From NCBI GenBank assembly GCA_945947575.1, contig CAMEYM010000001.1:30582-94581 (forward strand): 64,000 nucleotides of DNA, written 5' to 3'. The notes beneath the pieces were generated by a model. The model searched no databases, had not been told where the DNA came from, and saw only the letters and a program-made list of their open reading frames with translations. The position numbers were made by a program, and so were the translations under genes. This DNA comes from Rhizobium sp. Q54. Lineage in GTDB: Bacteria > Pseudomonadota > Alphaproteobacteria > UBA2966 > CAIVPW01. Below, in pieces: positions 29,406 to 37,768 of the stretch. Numbering within the stretch: position 1 is the first letter of the stretch; every line of letters begins with the position of its first letter.

Positions 29406-31181
29406 GTGTTGAGGCGAGGCGGAGCATGTGCGTGCGTGCTGGCGGGCCTGTTGGCGCCGCTTGCTTCAGCGCATGCGCAGGCCACCAGCCTCGCCGCCGC
29501 CCGCTCCGAGGCCATCGCCGCGCTGGCGCTGACCGGCGCCATCGTCCTCTCCATCATCGCGCTCGGGCTCGGCTTCCTCGTGGCCTGGCGCAGCCGCCGC
29601 CGCGCCGCCGCCGACCGCCGCCGCATCCGCGAGCTGTTCGGCACCCTGGCACGCACCACCGCCGTGCTTGACGCGGCACCCGCCGGCTTCTTCGAGTGGT
29701 CCGCGCTCTCCGGCCTCGAGACCTGCTCGTCCGGCCTCGCCCAGTCGCTGGGCGCATCGCCCGTCGCGGTGAAGACCTTCCGCGACCTGTCGCCCTACTT
29801 CACCGAGACCGACTTCGCCATGCTCGATGCCGCCGTCGATGCCCTGCGCGCCGAGCGCAAACCCTTCGACCGTGTCGTGCGCGCCAAGAACGGCCGCGTG
29901 CTCGAGGCGTGCGGCCGCATCGTGTTCGCCGCCGGCACCGGCGAGCCGCTGTCCTTCACCCTCTGGTTCCACGACGCCACTGCTTTCGCCGGTGACGTTG
30001 CGGTGGGCCGGGCCGCCATCGCCGCCGCCTCGGCCGAGCGCGATCGCCTCGCCGAGATCCTCAACCTCGCGCCCTTCCCGGCGTGGCGGCGCGACGCCGA
30101 CTTGCGCATCGCCTGGGTCAACCGCGCCTACGCCGCGGCGGTCGAGTCCGACCTCGGCACCATCGTCGCCAACTCGGTCGAGTTCGCCCCCGGCGCCGGC
30201 CCGCAGCAGTCGCGCTCGCTGGCCGCCATGTCGCGCGAGACCGGCGTCGCGCAGACCGACACGCGCCGCTTCAACGCCGCCGGCGAGCGCCGCGTCTACG
30301 AGATCACCGAGGCGTCTCTGTCCGACGGCGGCGCCATGGGCTTCGCTCGCGACGTCACGGCCCGCGAGGAAGCGCACGCCGAGCTGAAGCGCCACACCCA
30401 GGCCCACGCCGCGGTCATGGACCGTCTGCGCTCGGCCATCGCCATCTTCGGCCCCGATCGCAAGCTGCGCTTCTTCAACGAGGCCTACTTCCGCCTGTGG
30501 AAGCTCGACGAGCCGTGGCTGCAGACCGGCCCCAGCCACGCCGAGATCCTCGAAGTGTTGCGCGAGGCGCGCCGCATCCCCGAGGCTGCCGACTTCCGCG
30601 CCTACAAGTCCCAGGTGATGGGCCTGTACGCCTCGGTGCTGGCGCCCGAGGAAGAGGTGCAGCACCTCCCCGACGGCCGCACCCTGCGCGTCATCACGTC
30701 GCCGCATCCCTTCGGCGGCCTGATGTTCCTCTACGAGGACGTCTCCGACCGCCTCGAGCTCGAACGCGCCCGCAACACGCTCGCCGAGGTGCAGCGCGCC
30801 ACCTTCGACCACCTGTTCGAGGGCGTGGCCGTGTTCGGCGGCGACGGCCGCCTGAAGCTCTACAACAAGCGCTTCGCGTCCCTGTGGGCACTGGAGGAAA
30901 TGTTCCTCAAGTCCGAGCCCCACGTCGCCGACGTCGCCGAGCGGTGCCGCGACCTGTTCCCGCACGGGGGCGCGCCGTGGCCGGTGCTGAAGGACAAGAT
31001 CGTCAGCCGCGCCCTCGACCGCACCGCGCGCAACGCCCGCCTGACGCGTCCGGACGGATTGGTGGTGCAGTACGCTTCGGTACCGCTGCCGGACGGCAAC
31101 ACCCTCTACACCTACCTCGACATCAGCGAGGAGCGTCCGGCATCGGTGACTCACCGGAGGGGAGCCGCGGGCGCCAGCTGA
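29406..31181 (+). CDS. Membrane-anchored PAS-domain sensor lacking a visible kinase/output domain
   Basis: N-terminal TM, several PAS-like segments (FFEWSALSG, AIFGPDRKLRFFNEAYFRLWKLDEPWL, VFGGDGRLKLYNKRFASLWAL); ends TYLDISEERPASVTHRRGAAGAS with no H-box or ATPase motifs. Confidence 0.75.
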   Translation: MLRRGGACACVLAGLLAPLASAHAQATSLAAARSEAIAALALTGAIVLSIIALGLGFLVAWRSRRRAAADRRRIRELFGTLARTTAVLDAAPAGFFEWSALSGLETCSSGLAQSLGASPVAVKTFRDLSPYFTETDFAMLDAAVDALRAERKPFDRVVRAKNGRVLEACGRIVFAAGTGEPLSFTLWFHDATAFAGDVAVGRAAIAAASAERDRLAEILNLAPFPAWRRDADLRIAWVNRAYAAAVESDLGTIVANSVEFAPGAGPQQSRSLAAMSRETGVAQTDTRRFNAAGERRVYEITEASLSDGGAMGFARDVTAREEAHAELKRHTQAHAAVMDRLRSAIAIFGPDRKLRFFNEAYFRLWKLDEPWLQTGPSHAEILEVLREARRIPEAADFRAYKSQVMGLYASVLAPEEEVQHLPDGRTLRVITSPHPFGGLMFLYEDVSDRLELERARNTLAEVQRATFDHLFEGVAVFGGDGRLKLYNKRFASLWALEEMFLKSEPHVADVAERCRDLFPHGGAPWPVLKDKIVSRALDRTARNARLTRPDGLVVQYASVPLPDGNTLYTYLDISEERPASVTHRRGAAGAS

Positions 31182-31237
31182 CGGGACTACTCCCGAAGGG
31201 CGCCCCGGGCCCGCTCGAGCCCGCGCTAGGCTCCGGC

Positions 31238-31621
31238 ATGCGCCCAATCCTCGTCGGCCTCGCCATCCTGGCTCTCAGCGGCTGCGCCGCCGTGGGAGGT
31301 CCGGTTCGGCTCGCCACGGGCGTCGAGGTCCCGTGTGATCTGCCCGCCGAGGAGCTGCGCAACCTGCGCGGCCGCACCAGCGCCATGGAGCGCCTCGAGA
31401 AGGCGGAGCTGAGCCGCTCCCTGGCCCTCGTCGATGCCGCCGCGATCCTCGGTGGCGACGTGCGCGCCATCCGCCAGGGCCTGATCGACCGCTCCAACGC
31501 CAACCTGCGCTTGGCCATCGGCCTCGAAGCCGACATCGCCTGCGGCTACGCCGCGCCGCGTGCGCCGCTCGCCCAACCGGCACAGGCGTTGCGCCCCGCC
31601 ATTCCCACCGTCCGCATTTGA
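31238..31621 (+). CDS. Small lipoprotein, hypothetical
   Basis: Lipobox LAILALSGCAAV; ATG 31238. Confidence 0.6.
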   Translation: MRPILVGLAILALSGCAAVGGPVRLATGVEVPCDLPAEELRNLRGRTSAMERLEKAELSRSLALVDAAAILGGDVRAIRQGLIDRSNANLRLAIGLEADIACGYAAPRAPLAQPAQALRPAIPTVRI

Positions 31622-31631
31622 AGGAGCCCCC

Positions 31632-31883
31632 GTGGTCATCAACAAGAACAACAACCCGGTGTGGCTTGCCGCCGGCATCGCGCTGGGCATGCTGATCGGG
31701 GTCAGCATCCGCACCACACCCGTGGTAGCCGATCAAGGCACCTACTCCGCCGGCAACTGGGTCGTGGTGGACGTGACGGGCGAGGCGCCGAACCGCGAAG
31801 TGGTGCGCTACAACGCCGCGACCGGCGTCATGCATCTGTGCAACTTCACGACACTAACCTGCGGCAACACCTTGTTGCCGTAG
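31632..31883 (+). CDS. Small secreted/TM hypothetical protein
   Basis: GTG start; NPVWLAAGIALGMLIGVSI TM; two Cys in C-terminal MHLCNFTTLTCGNTLLP. Confidence 0.45.
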   Translation: MVINKNNNPVWLAAGIALGMLIGVSIRTTPVVADQGTYSAGNWVVVDVTGEAPNREVVRYNAATGVMHLCNFTTLTCGNTLLP

Positions 31884-31919
31884 GCACTGCCGCTAGATCG
31901 GGTGGAGAACCCAGTAGCG

Positions 31920-32459
31920 CTAGTGAGTGTCGGTTGGCAGGCTAGCGAAGTACTCGTCCTCGCCGCCGACGTTGGCTTTCTCGAATCGCTGGTCGGCGAT
32001 TCGTGCAGTGGTCCCTTGCATGTGGTACGCCGGGTCAAACGCAAACTGCCGTACGAAGTCCTCCCAGGTGTAGACGATCATTCTCCCGCTGAGCGCCACT
32101 ATCAAAGGGAACTTCCCTTCACCCCAGAAGTGTCGTGAGGCCTCGTGGGACGGATCAGAGAACCGATGGACGACCCGGCCGGCGTAGCGAAAAAGTTTGC
32201 TCTCTAGGAGTAGGAAGTAGTCACCAACCTTCATCTTGCGGAGCACACGCTCTGCTCCTGCGGGCAGGCCCCAGATCTGAAAGCCGTCTGGGGCTAATCG
32301 CCGAATGCGCTCCGCTGCACCTGTCGTGTCGCCAACGGTGAGCGATGCTGGCAAGTCTTGCCACCCGAAGCGGCACATCCCGTGCACCGGATGTCGAATG
32401 GTCTGCGGGCAATCTCGTTGCCATAGGTGCAGGCCAATGTGCTGATAGAAGACGCTCAT
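31920..32459 (-). CDS. Hypothetical protein, possible PUA/EVE-like fold
   Basis: MKVGDYFLLLESKLFRYAGRVVHRFSDPSHEASRHFWGEGKFPLIVALSG; local GC about 59 percent by hand count over 31921-32280. Confidence 0.5.
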   Translation of the reverse strand: MSVFYQHIGLHLWQRDCPQTIRHPVHGMCRFGWQDLPASLTVGDTTGAAERIRRLAPDGFQIWGLPAGAERVLRKMKVGDYFLLLESKLFRYAGRVVHRFSDPSHEASRHFWGEGKFPLIVALSGRMIVYTWEDFVRQFAFDPAYHMQGTTARIADQRFEKANVGGEDEYFASLPTDTH

Positions 32460-32469
32460 GTCCCGCCCT

Positions 32470-33516
32470 TCAATTCGCGCCCGGTACGCCCTTCGAGGTC
32501 GAGTACTCGAAGTGCAGCGCCTTGTCGGGGTTGAGGATGGGGTGGATGGCGTGGGCAGCCTGTGCAGCCTCGGCGAAGCCCGACAAAATGAGCTTCAGCT
32601 TGCCCGGATAGGTGGCGATGTCGCCGACCGCGAACACACCGTGCAGGTTGGTGGCGCACGTCGCCGGATCCACGACGATGTGCTTCATCTGGTCCAGCGT
32701 GATGCCCCACTCGGCGATCGGGCCGAGGTTGTTGACGAGTCCGAAGAACGCCAGCACCACGTCTGCGTCGAGCGCCTTCTCCTCGCCATCCAGGGTCGCG
32801 ACCTTGACGGCACTGAGGTGCCCGCCTTGGCCTTCGAGACCGGACAGCTGATAGGGGATGACCATCTCGATGGCGCCGCTCGCCGCAAGCTCGTGCATCT
32901 TGCGCACGCTCTCGGGTGCGGCGCGGAACTTGTCGCGCCGGTGCACGACCCACACCTTGGCCGCGATGCCGGCCAGCGCCAGCGCCCAGTCCACCGCCGA
33001 GTCGCCGCCGCCGGCGATGACGACGCGCTTGCCGGCGAGGTCGCCCTTGCGTCGCACCAAGTAGAACACCGACTTGCCTTCGAACGCCTCGACACCCGGC
33101 AGCGGCAGGCGCACCGGTCCGAACGCGCCCGTACCGCCGGCGATGATGACTGCGCGCGCTTCGATGGCGGCGCCGCCGGCGATCTCGAGCCGCCAGCCGT
33201 CGTTGCTGCCGTCGGGTCGCGCGCGGATCGGCGACACGCGCAGCACCGGATGGCCGAGTCGATAGTTGGGCTTGAACGGGGCGGCCTGCTCCAGCAGGCG
33301 GTCGATCAGCTCCATCGCCATCACCGAGGGGTAGCCGGGGATGTCGTAGATCGGCTTCTCTGGATAGAGCGCCGCGCACTGACCGCCGGCCGTGTCGAGC
33401 ACGTCCACCACGGTCGAGCGGAAGCCCAGCATCCCGACCTCGAACACCGAGAACAGGCCAACGGGGCCTGCGCCGATGATGGCGACGTCGGTCATGACAT
33501 CTGCGTGCGCGTCCAT
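32470..33516 (-). CDS. Ferredoxin--NADP+ reductase, thioredoxin reductase-like type
   Basis: DVAIIGAGPVGLFSVFEVGMLG, AALYPEKPIYDIPGYP, VVIAGGGDSAVDWAL, VFAVGDIATYPGKLKLILSGFAEAAQAAH. Confidence 0.9.
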   Translation of the reverse strand: MDAHADVMTDVAIIGAGPVGLFSVFEVGMLGFRSTVVDVLDTAGGQCAALYPEKPIYDIPGYPSVMAMELIDRLLEQAAPFKPNYRLGHPVLRVSPIRARPDGSNDGWRLEIAGGAAIEARAVIIAGGTGAFGPVRLPLPGVEAFEGKSVFYLVRRKGDLAGKRVVIAGGGDSAVDWALALAGIAAKVWVVHRRDKFRAAPESVRKMHELAASGAIEMVIPYQLSGLEGQGGHLSAVKVATLDGEEKALDADVVLAFFGLVNNLGPIAEWGITLDQMKHIVVDPATCATNLHGVFAVGDIATYPGKLKLILSGFAEAAQAAHAIHPILNPDKALHFEYSTSKGVPGAN

Positions 33517-33579
33517 CGGGTTACCTTGTAGGCAAGCGTAGGCGCCGCGCAAGGCCGCGCGGCGGGGCCCAGAGCGGGC

Positions 33580-34221
33580 CTAATTCCCCCAGTAGAACGT
33601 GCTGAAAAGGCGCAGGAAGTCGATGCGCCGCGCGTTGAACGCTGCGTCGGCCGCCTTCAGGTCGGCGCCCGTGGTCGCACAGGTCACGTGCCAGACGCGC
33701 CCGGGCGGCGTGCGCACCAGGAACATCATCATCACCGTCGGTTGCTGCGCCCTGGTGTCAGTGGCGGCGATCATCGACACGCGCGCCGGCAGGTTGCCGA
33801 TCTTGGTGGGAAGGAGGTCGCGCACCTCTACGTTGGTGTAGCGCGCCGCCGGCAGCCCTTCGGCCATATGCTCGTTGAAGGTCGGGTGGTTGTTCATGCC
33901 CCAATCGAGCTGCGGTTGGGTCAGGCCCCAATACTCATCGACGTCGCGCAGGATGACCTGACAGCTCGCCGGGTTCGGACCCGGTGGCGAGTAGAGCACC
34001 GTCTTGACGGTCGGCTCGGTCGCCTCGCCCACGACCCAGTCGGCCGGGTGCGCCAGGCGGAAGCCGAACTCGGCATTGCGCAGGCTGCGCTGGCCAACGG
34101 CCTGAGCGAGCTGCACGCCCTGTGGTGCGCCCACCGCGGGTGCGGCGTACTCGGCCGTCACCGCCGGTGGGGCGCATAGGGCCACAGCGACGGCCAACAG
34201 GGATGCATGGCGTGCGTCCAT
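33580..34221 (-). CDS. Secreted hypothetical protein
   Basis: Signal peptide; NAEFGFRLAHPADWVVGEATEP. Confidence 0.6.
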   Translation of the reverse strand: MDARHASLLAVAVALCAPPAVTAEYAAPAVGAPQGVQLAQAVGQRSLRNAEFGFRLAHPADWVVGEATEPTVKTVLYSPPGPNPASCQVILRDVDEYWGLTQPQLDWGMNNHPTFNEHMAEGLPAARYTNVEVRDLLPTKIGNLPARVSMIAATDTRAQQPTVMMMFLVRTPPGRVWHVTCATTGADLKAADAAFNARRIDFLRLFSTFYWGN

Positions 34222-34310
34222 TGCGCGTAGCTTGGCCGGGCGCGCGCGCAGGCGCAAGACCCGCCGAATCGGGCTACAAACAGGGCGGGGGACGGGCGTC
34301 TCAGCGCACC

Positions 34311-34766
34311 ATGCACGTGAATCTGCGCAATTTGGATGACACCGAGCGCCTTGCGGCGCGCGTCGCCGTGCGGGCGCTGGCCGGCGACTTCATCGGCCTG
34401 TCCGGCCCGCTCGGCGCCGGCAAGACGGCGTTCGCCCGCGCCTTCCTGATGGCGATGGCGGCACGCCAGAGGGTGCCGGCACCGGCGGAGGTGCCGAGTC
34501 CGACCTTCACGCTGGTGCAGAGCTACCAGCTCGGCGCCATCGAAGTGGCGCACTACGACCTCTATCGCATCAACTCGCCCGAGGAAGCGGCCGAGCTCGG
34601 CCTCGATGAGGCGCATGCGCGCGGCATCGTCCTGGTCGAATGGCCCGAGCGCCTCGGCGATCGTCTGCCGCGCGACCGCCTCGATATCGCGCTGTCCGTG
34701 GACGCAACCGAGCAGCGCCAGGCGACCCTGACCACGCACGGCACGTGGCGGACGCGCGCCCTATGA
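34311..34766 (+). CDS. tsaE: tRNA t6A biosynthesis ATPase TsaE
   Basis: LSGPLGAGKTAFARAFL, SPTFTLVQSY, HYDLYRINSPEEAAELGLDE, VLVEWPERLG. Confidence 0.93.
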   Translation: MHVNLRNLDDTERLAARVAVRALAGDFIGLSGPLGAGKTAFARAFLMAMAARQRVPAPAEVPSPTFTLVQSYQLGAIEVAHYDLYRINSPEEAAELGLDEAHARGIVLVEWPERLGDRLPRDRLDIALSVDATEQRQATLTTHGTWRTRAL

Positions 34767-37700
34767 ATCCGACCCCGACGGTCTTCAACGTCCCGCCCGG
34801 CGTCGCCTTCGTCGACGCGCTGGTCGCCGGCATCCGCGCCAGGCACGGCATCGACCCGATCGCGCTCAGCGGTGTCACCGTGTTGCTGCCGACGCGCCGC
34901 GCCTGCCGTGCCTTGCGTGACGCCTTCCTGCGCCTGTCCAACGGCCGCCCGACGCTGCTGCCGGTTATGCGTCCCATCGGCGACGTCGAGGAGGACGAAC
35001 TGGCGCTCGCGCTCGGCGAGCAGGATTGGGAGGGGGACGATCCGCGCGCAACGCTGGATCTTGCGCCGGCTCTCTCGCCCCTGCGGCGGCGCCTGCTGCT
35101 GTCGCGCCTGGTGCTCGCCAGCCGTCCCGACACGCCGCCCGACCAAGCGTTGTTCCTAGCGGGCGAACTCGCACGCTTGCTGGACCAGATGCAGATCGAG
35201 GAGGTCTCGTTCGACGCGCTGCATGGAATCGTGCGGCCCGACCTCGCCGAGCATTGGCAGAAGATCCTGACCTTCCTCGAGATCCTGTCGCACGCTTGGC
35301 CCGCCATTCTGCAGTCGGAGGGCATGCAGGATCCCGCGGTGCGGCGCAGCAAGCTGCTCGACGCGCAGGCCAAGGCGTGGGGGCGCCAACCACCGCACGG
35401 ACCTGTGATCGCCGCCGGTTCGACCGGCACCGTACCAGCTACCGCGCGCCTGCTGCGCGTGATCGGACGTCTGCCGCAGGGTTGCATCGTGCTGCCGGGC
35501 CTCGACGGCGCCATGTCCGAGGCGGTGTGGGAGCAAATCGATCCGACTCACCCGCAATTCGCTATGAAGCATCTCCTCGATCGCCTGGGTGTTGCGCGCG
35601 GTGCGGTGCAGGATTGGCCGTCCGGCCTTGGCCTCGCGTCGTCACCCGCGCGGATTGCGTTGCTCGCCGAGGCGTTGAAGCCGCCGCCGGCGTGGGCCGA
35701 GCCATCGCCCGTGCGCATCGATGCGGCAGCCTGCGCGGGAGTGCATCGCCTCGACTGCGCCAATCCCGAAGAAGAAGCGCGCGCCGTCGCCCTCGCCATG
35801 CGCGAGGCCCTCGAGACCGAGGGACGCACGGCGGCGCTAGTCACACCCGATCGCGGCTTGGCGCGGCGCGTCACCGCCGAGCTCGCGCGCTGGGACTTGG
35901 CGGTGGATGACTCCGCGGGCACGCCGCTTGGTCTCACACCGGCCGGAACGTTCCTGCGCCTCACGGCGGTGATGATCGCGGACCGGCTCCCGCCGGTCGC
36001 ATTGCTGGCGGCGTTGAAGCATCCGCTCGCCGCCGGCGGCGGCGAAGCGTGGAAGTTCCGCCGACTCGCACGACGCCTCGATCGCACCGTGCTGCGCGGT
36101 CCGCGCCCCGCGCCCGGCTTCGCCGGACTGCAGCGCGCCGTCGATCTGCTGCCCAAGGAGGCCGCCGAGACCGCAGCAGAACTGCGCCCCTGGCTCGCGC
36201 ACCTCGCCGCCCTCGCCGCCCCGTTCGCGGCCGTGATCGAACAGGCCGATGTCGAGCTTCCCGCGCTGCTGCGCACCCATGTGCGCTTGGCGGAAGCGCT
36301 CGCCGCTGACTCGGACAAGGCCGACGCTGGCCTGCGGCTGTGGGCCAACGAGGACGGCGAGGCCGCCGCCGTGTGGCTCGAGGAGTTGTTGCGCGTCGCG
36401 GCGGGAGATACTGCGCCGCGGTTCGACGGCCGCCACTACCCGCGTGTGCTCGCCGAGCTGATGGCGGGAGTCACGGTCCGCCCGCGCTACGCAAAGCATC
36501 CGCGGCTGCACATCTGGGGTCCGTTGGAAGCGCGCTTGCAGCAGGCCGACGTGGTGATCCTCGCTGGCCTGAACGAAGGTACGTGGCCGCCCGATGTATC
36601 GACCGACGCGTGGATGTCGCGGCCGATGCGTCACAAAGCCGGCCTGCCCGTGCCCGAACGGCGGGTCGGCCTTGCCGCCCATGACTTCGTCCAGGCCGCC
36701 GCGGCGCCGCTCGTGTTGCTGACGCGCTCGACCAAGGTCGATGGCGCGCCGACCGTGCCGTCGCGCTGGCTCGACCGTCTGCAGGCGGTGCTCGGCGCCA
36801 ACGCCCTCACCCTTCCCAGCGTGCACTGGCTCGACTGGCAGCGGAAGTTGGTCGACCCCGAGCGGGTGAATCCGCTGCCCGCCCCGGCGCCACGGCCGCC
36901 GGTTAGCAAGCGGCCGCGGGCGATGTCTGCCACCACTATCGAAAAGTGGGTGCGCGATCCGTACGAGATCTATGCAAAGCACGTTCTGCGCCTCAGGGCC
37001 CTCGACAAGATCGACGAGGACCCCGGCGCGCGCGAGCGCGGCCAGGTCATCCACGACGCGATCGACAGGTTCCTCAAGTGTGGCATCGACGCGCGCGCGC
37101 CCGAGGCCTTGGCGCAGATGATCGAGTCGGGCCGCATGGCGTTCGACGAGCTGCTCGTGCGTCCGGGCGTCTGGGCGTTCTGGTGGCCGCGCTATCGGCG
37201 TATCGCCGAGTGGTTCATCGCAACCGAACGCGGCCGCAGCCCCGAGGCGCGCCTGGCGGCGAGCGAGATCAAGGGCAGCCTCGATATCGGCGGCTTCACC
37301 GTCAGCGCCACGGCCGATCGCATCGACCGGCGGACGGACGGCAGCCTGGTCATCATCGACTACAAGACCGGCTCGGTGCCGACCGGCCCCGAAATCGAAC
37401 GGGGCTTTGCGCCGCAGCTCCCCATCGAGGGGATGCTCGCCGCCGCCGGCGCCTTCCCCGGTGTGCCCAAGGACATCGTGGCGCAACTCTCGTTCTGGAA
37501 GCTGAGCGGCCTGCGCGAAGGTGGTGCCATCTCGTTCCCCGCCGAAACGCCCGATGAGGCCAAGGACCTCATCGACAAGTTGACGGAAGGGCTGCGCGCT
37601 TTCATCGACGCCTTCGACGATCCGAACATGCCGTACCGCTCGCGGCCGCGGCCCGAGTTCGGTCCGCGCTATTCGGATTACGACCACCTGGCGCGCGTGC

Positions 37701-37768
37701 GCGAATGGTCGGCCGGTCCCGGCGAGGACGACGTCATCGCCCTGGTGCCGCTGCAGGGGCCGCGGTGA
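34763..37768 (+). CDS. addB: Double-strand break repair protein AddB
   Basis: GVTVLLPTRRACRALRDAFL; ADVVILAGLNEGTWPPD; nuclease VIIDYKTGSVPTGPEIERGFAPQLPIEG. Confidence 0.94.
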   Translation: MNPTPTVFNVPPGVAFVDALVAGIRARHGIDPIALSGVTVLLPTRRACRALRDAFLRLSNGRPTLLPVMRPIGDVEEDELALALGEQDWEGDDPRATLDLAPALSPLRRRLLLSRLVLASRPDTPPDQALFLAGELARLLDQMQIEEVSFDALHGIVRPDLAEHWQKILTFLEILSHAWPAILQSEGMQDPAVRRSKLLDAQAKAWGRQPPHGPVIAAGSTGTVPATARLLRVIGRLPQGCIVLPGLDGAMSEAVWEQIDPTHPQFAMKHLLDRLGVARGAVQDWPSGLGLASSPARIALLAEALKPPPAWAEPSPVRIDAAACAGVHRLDCANPEEEARAVALAMREALETEGRTAALVTPDRGLARRVTAELARWDLAVDDSAGTPLGLTPAGTFLRLTAVMIADRLPPVALLAALKHPLAAGGGEAWKFRRLARRLDRTVLRGPRPAPGFAGLQRAVDLLPKEAAETAAELRPWLAHLAALAAPFAAVIEQADVELPALLRTHVRLAEALAADSDKADAGLRLWANEDGEAAAVWLEELLRVAAGDTAPRFDGRHYPRVLAELMAGVTVRPRYAKHPRLHIWGPLEARLQQADVVILAGLNEGTWPPDVSTDAWMSRPMRHKAGLPVPERRVGLAAHDFVQAAAAPLVLLTRSTKVDGAPTVPSRWLDRLQAVLGANALTLPSVHWLDWQRKLVDPERVNPLPAPAPRPPVSKRPRAMSATTIEKWVRDPYEIYAKHVLRLRALDKIDEDPGARERGQVIHDAIDRFLKCGIDARAPEALAQMIESGRMAFDELLVRPGVWAFWWPRYRRIAEWFIATERGRSPEARLAASEIKGSLDIGGFTVSATADRIDRRTDGSLVIIDYKTGSVPTGPEIERGFAPQLPIEGMLAAAGAFPGVPKDIVAQLSFWKLSGLREGGAISFPAETPDEAKDLIDKLTEGLRAFIDAFDDPNMPYRSRPRPEFGPRYSDYDHLARVREWSAGPGEDDVIALVPLQGPR

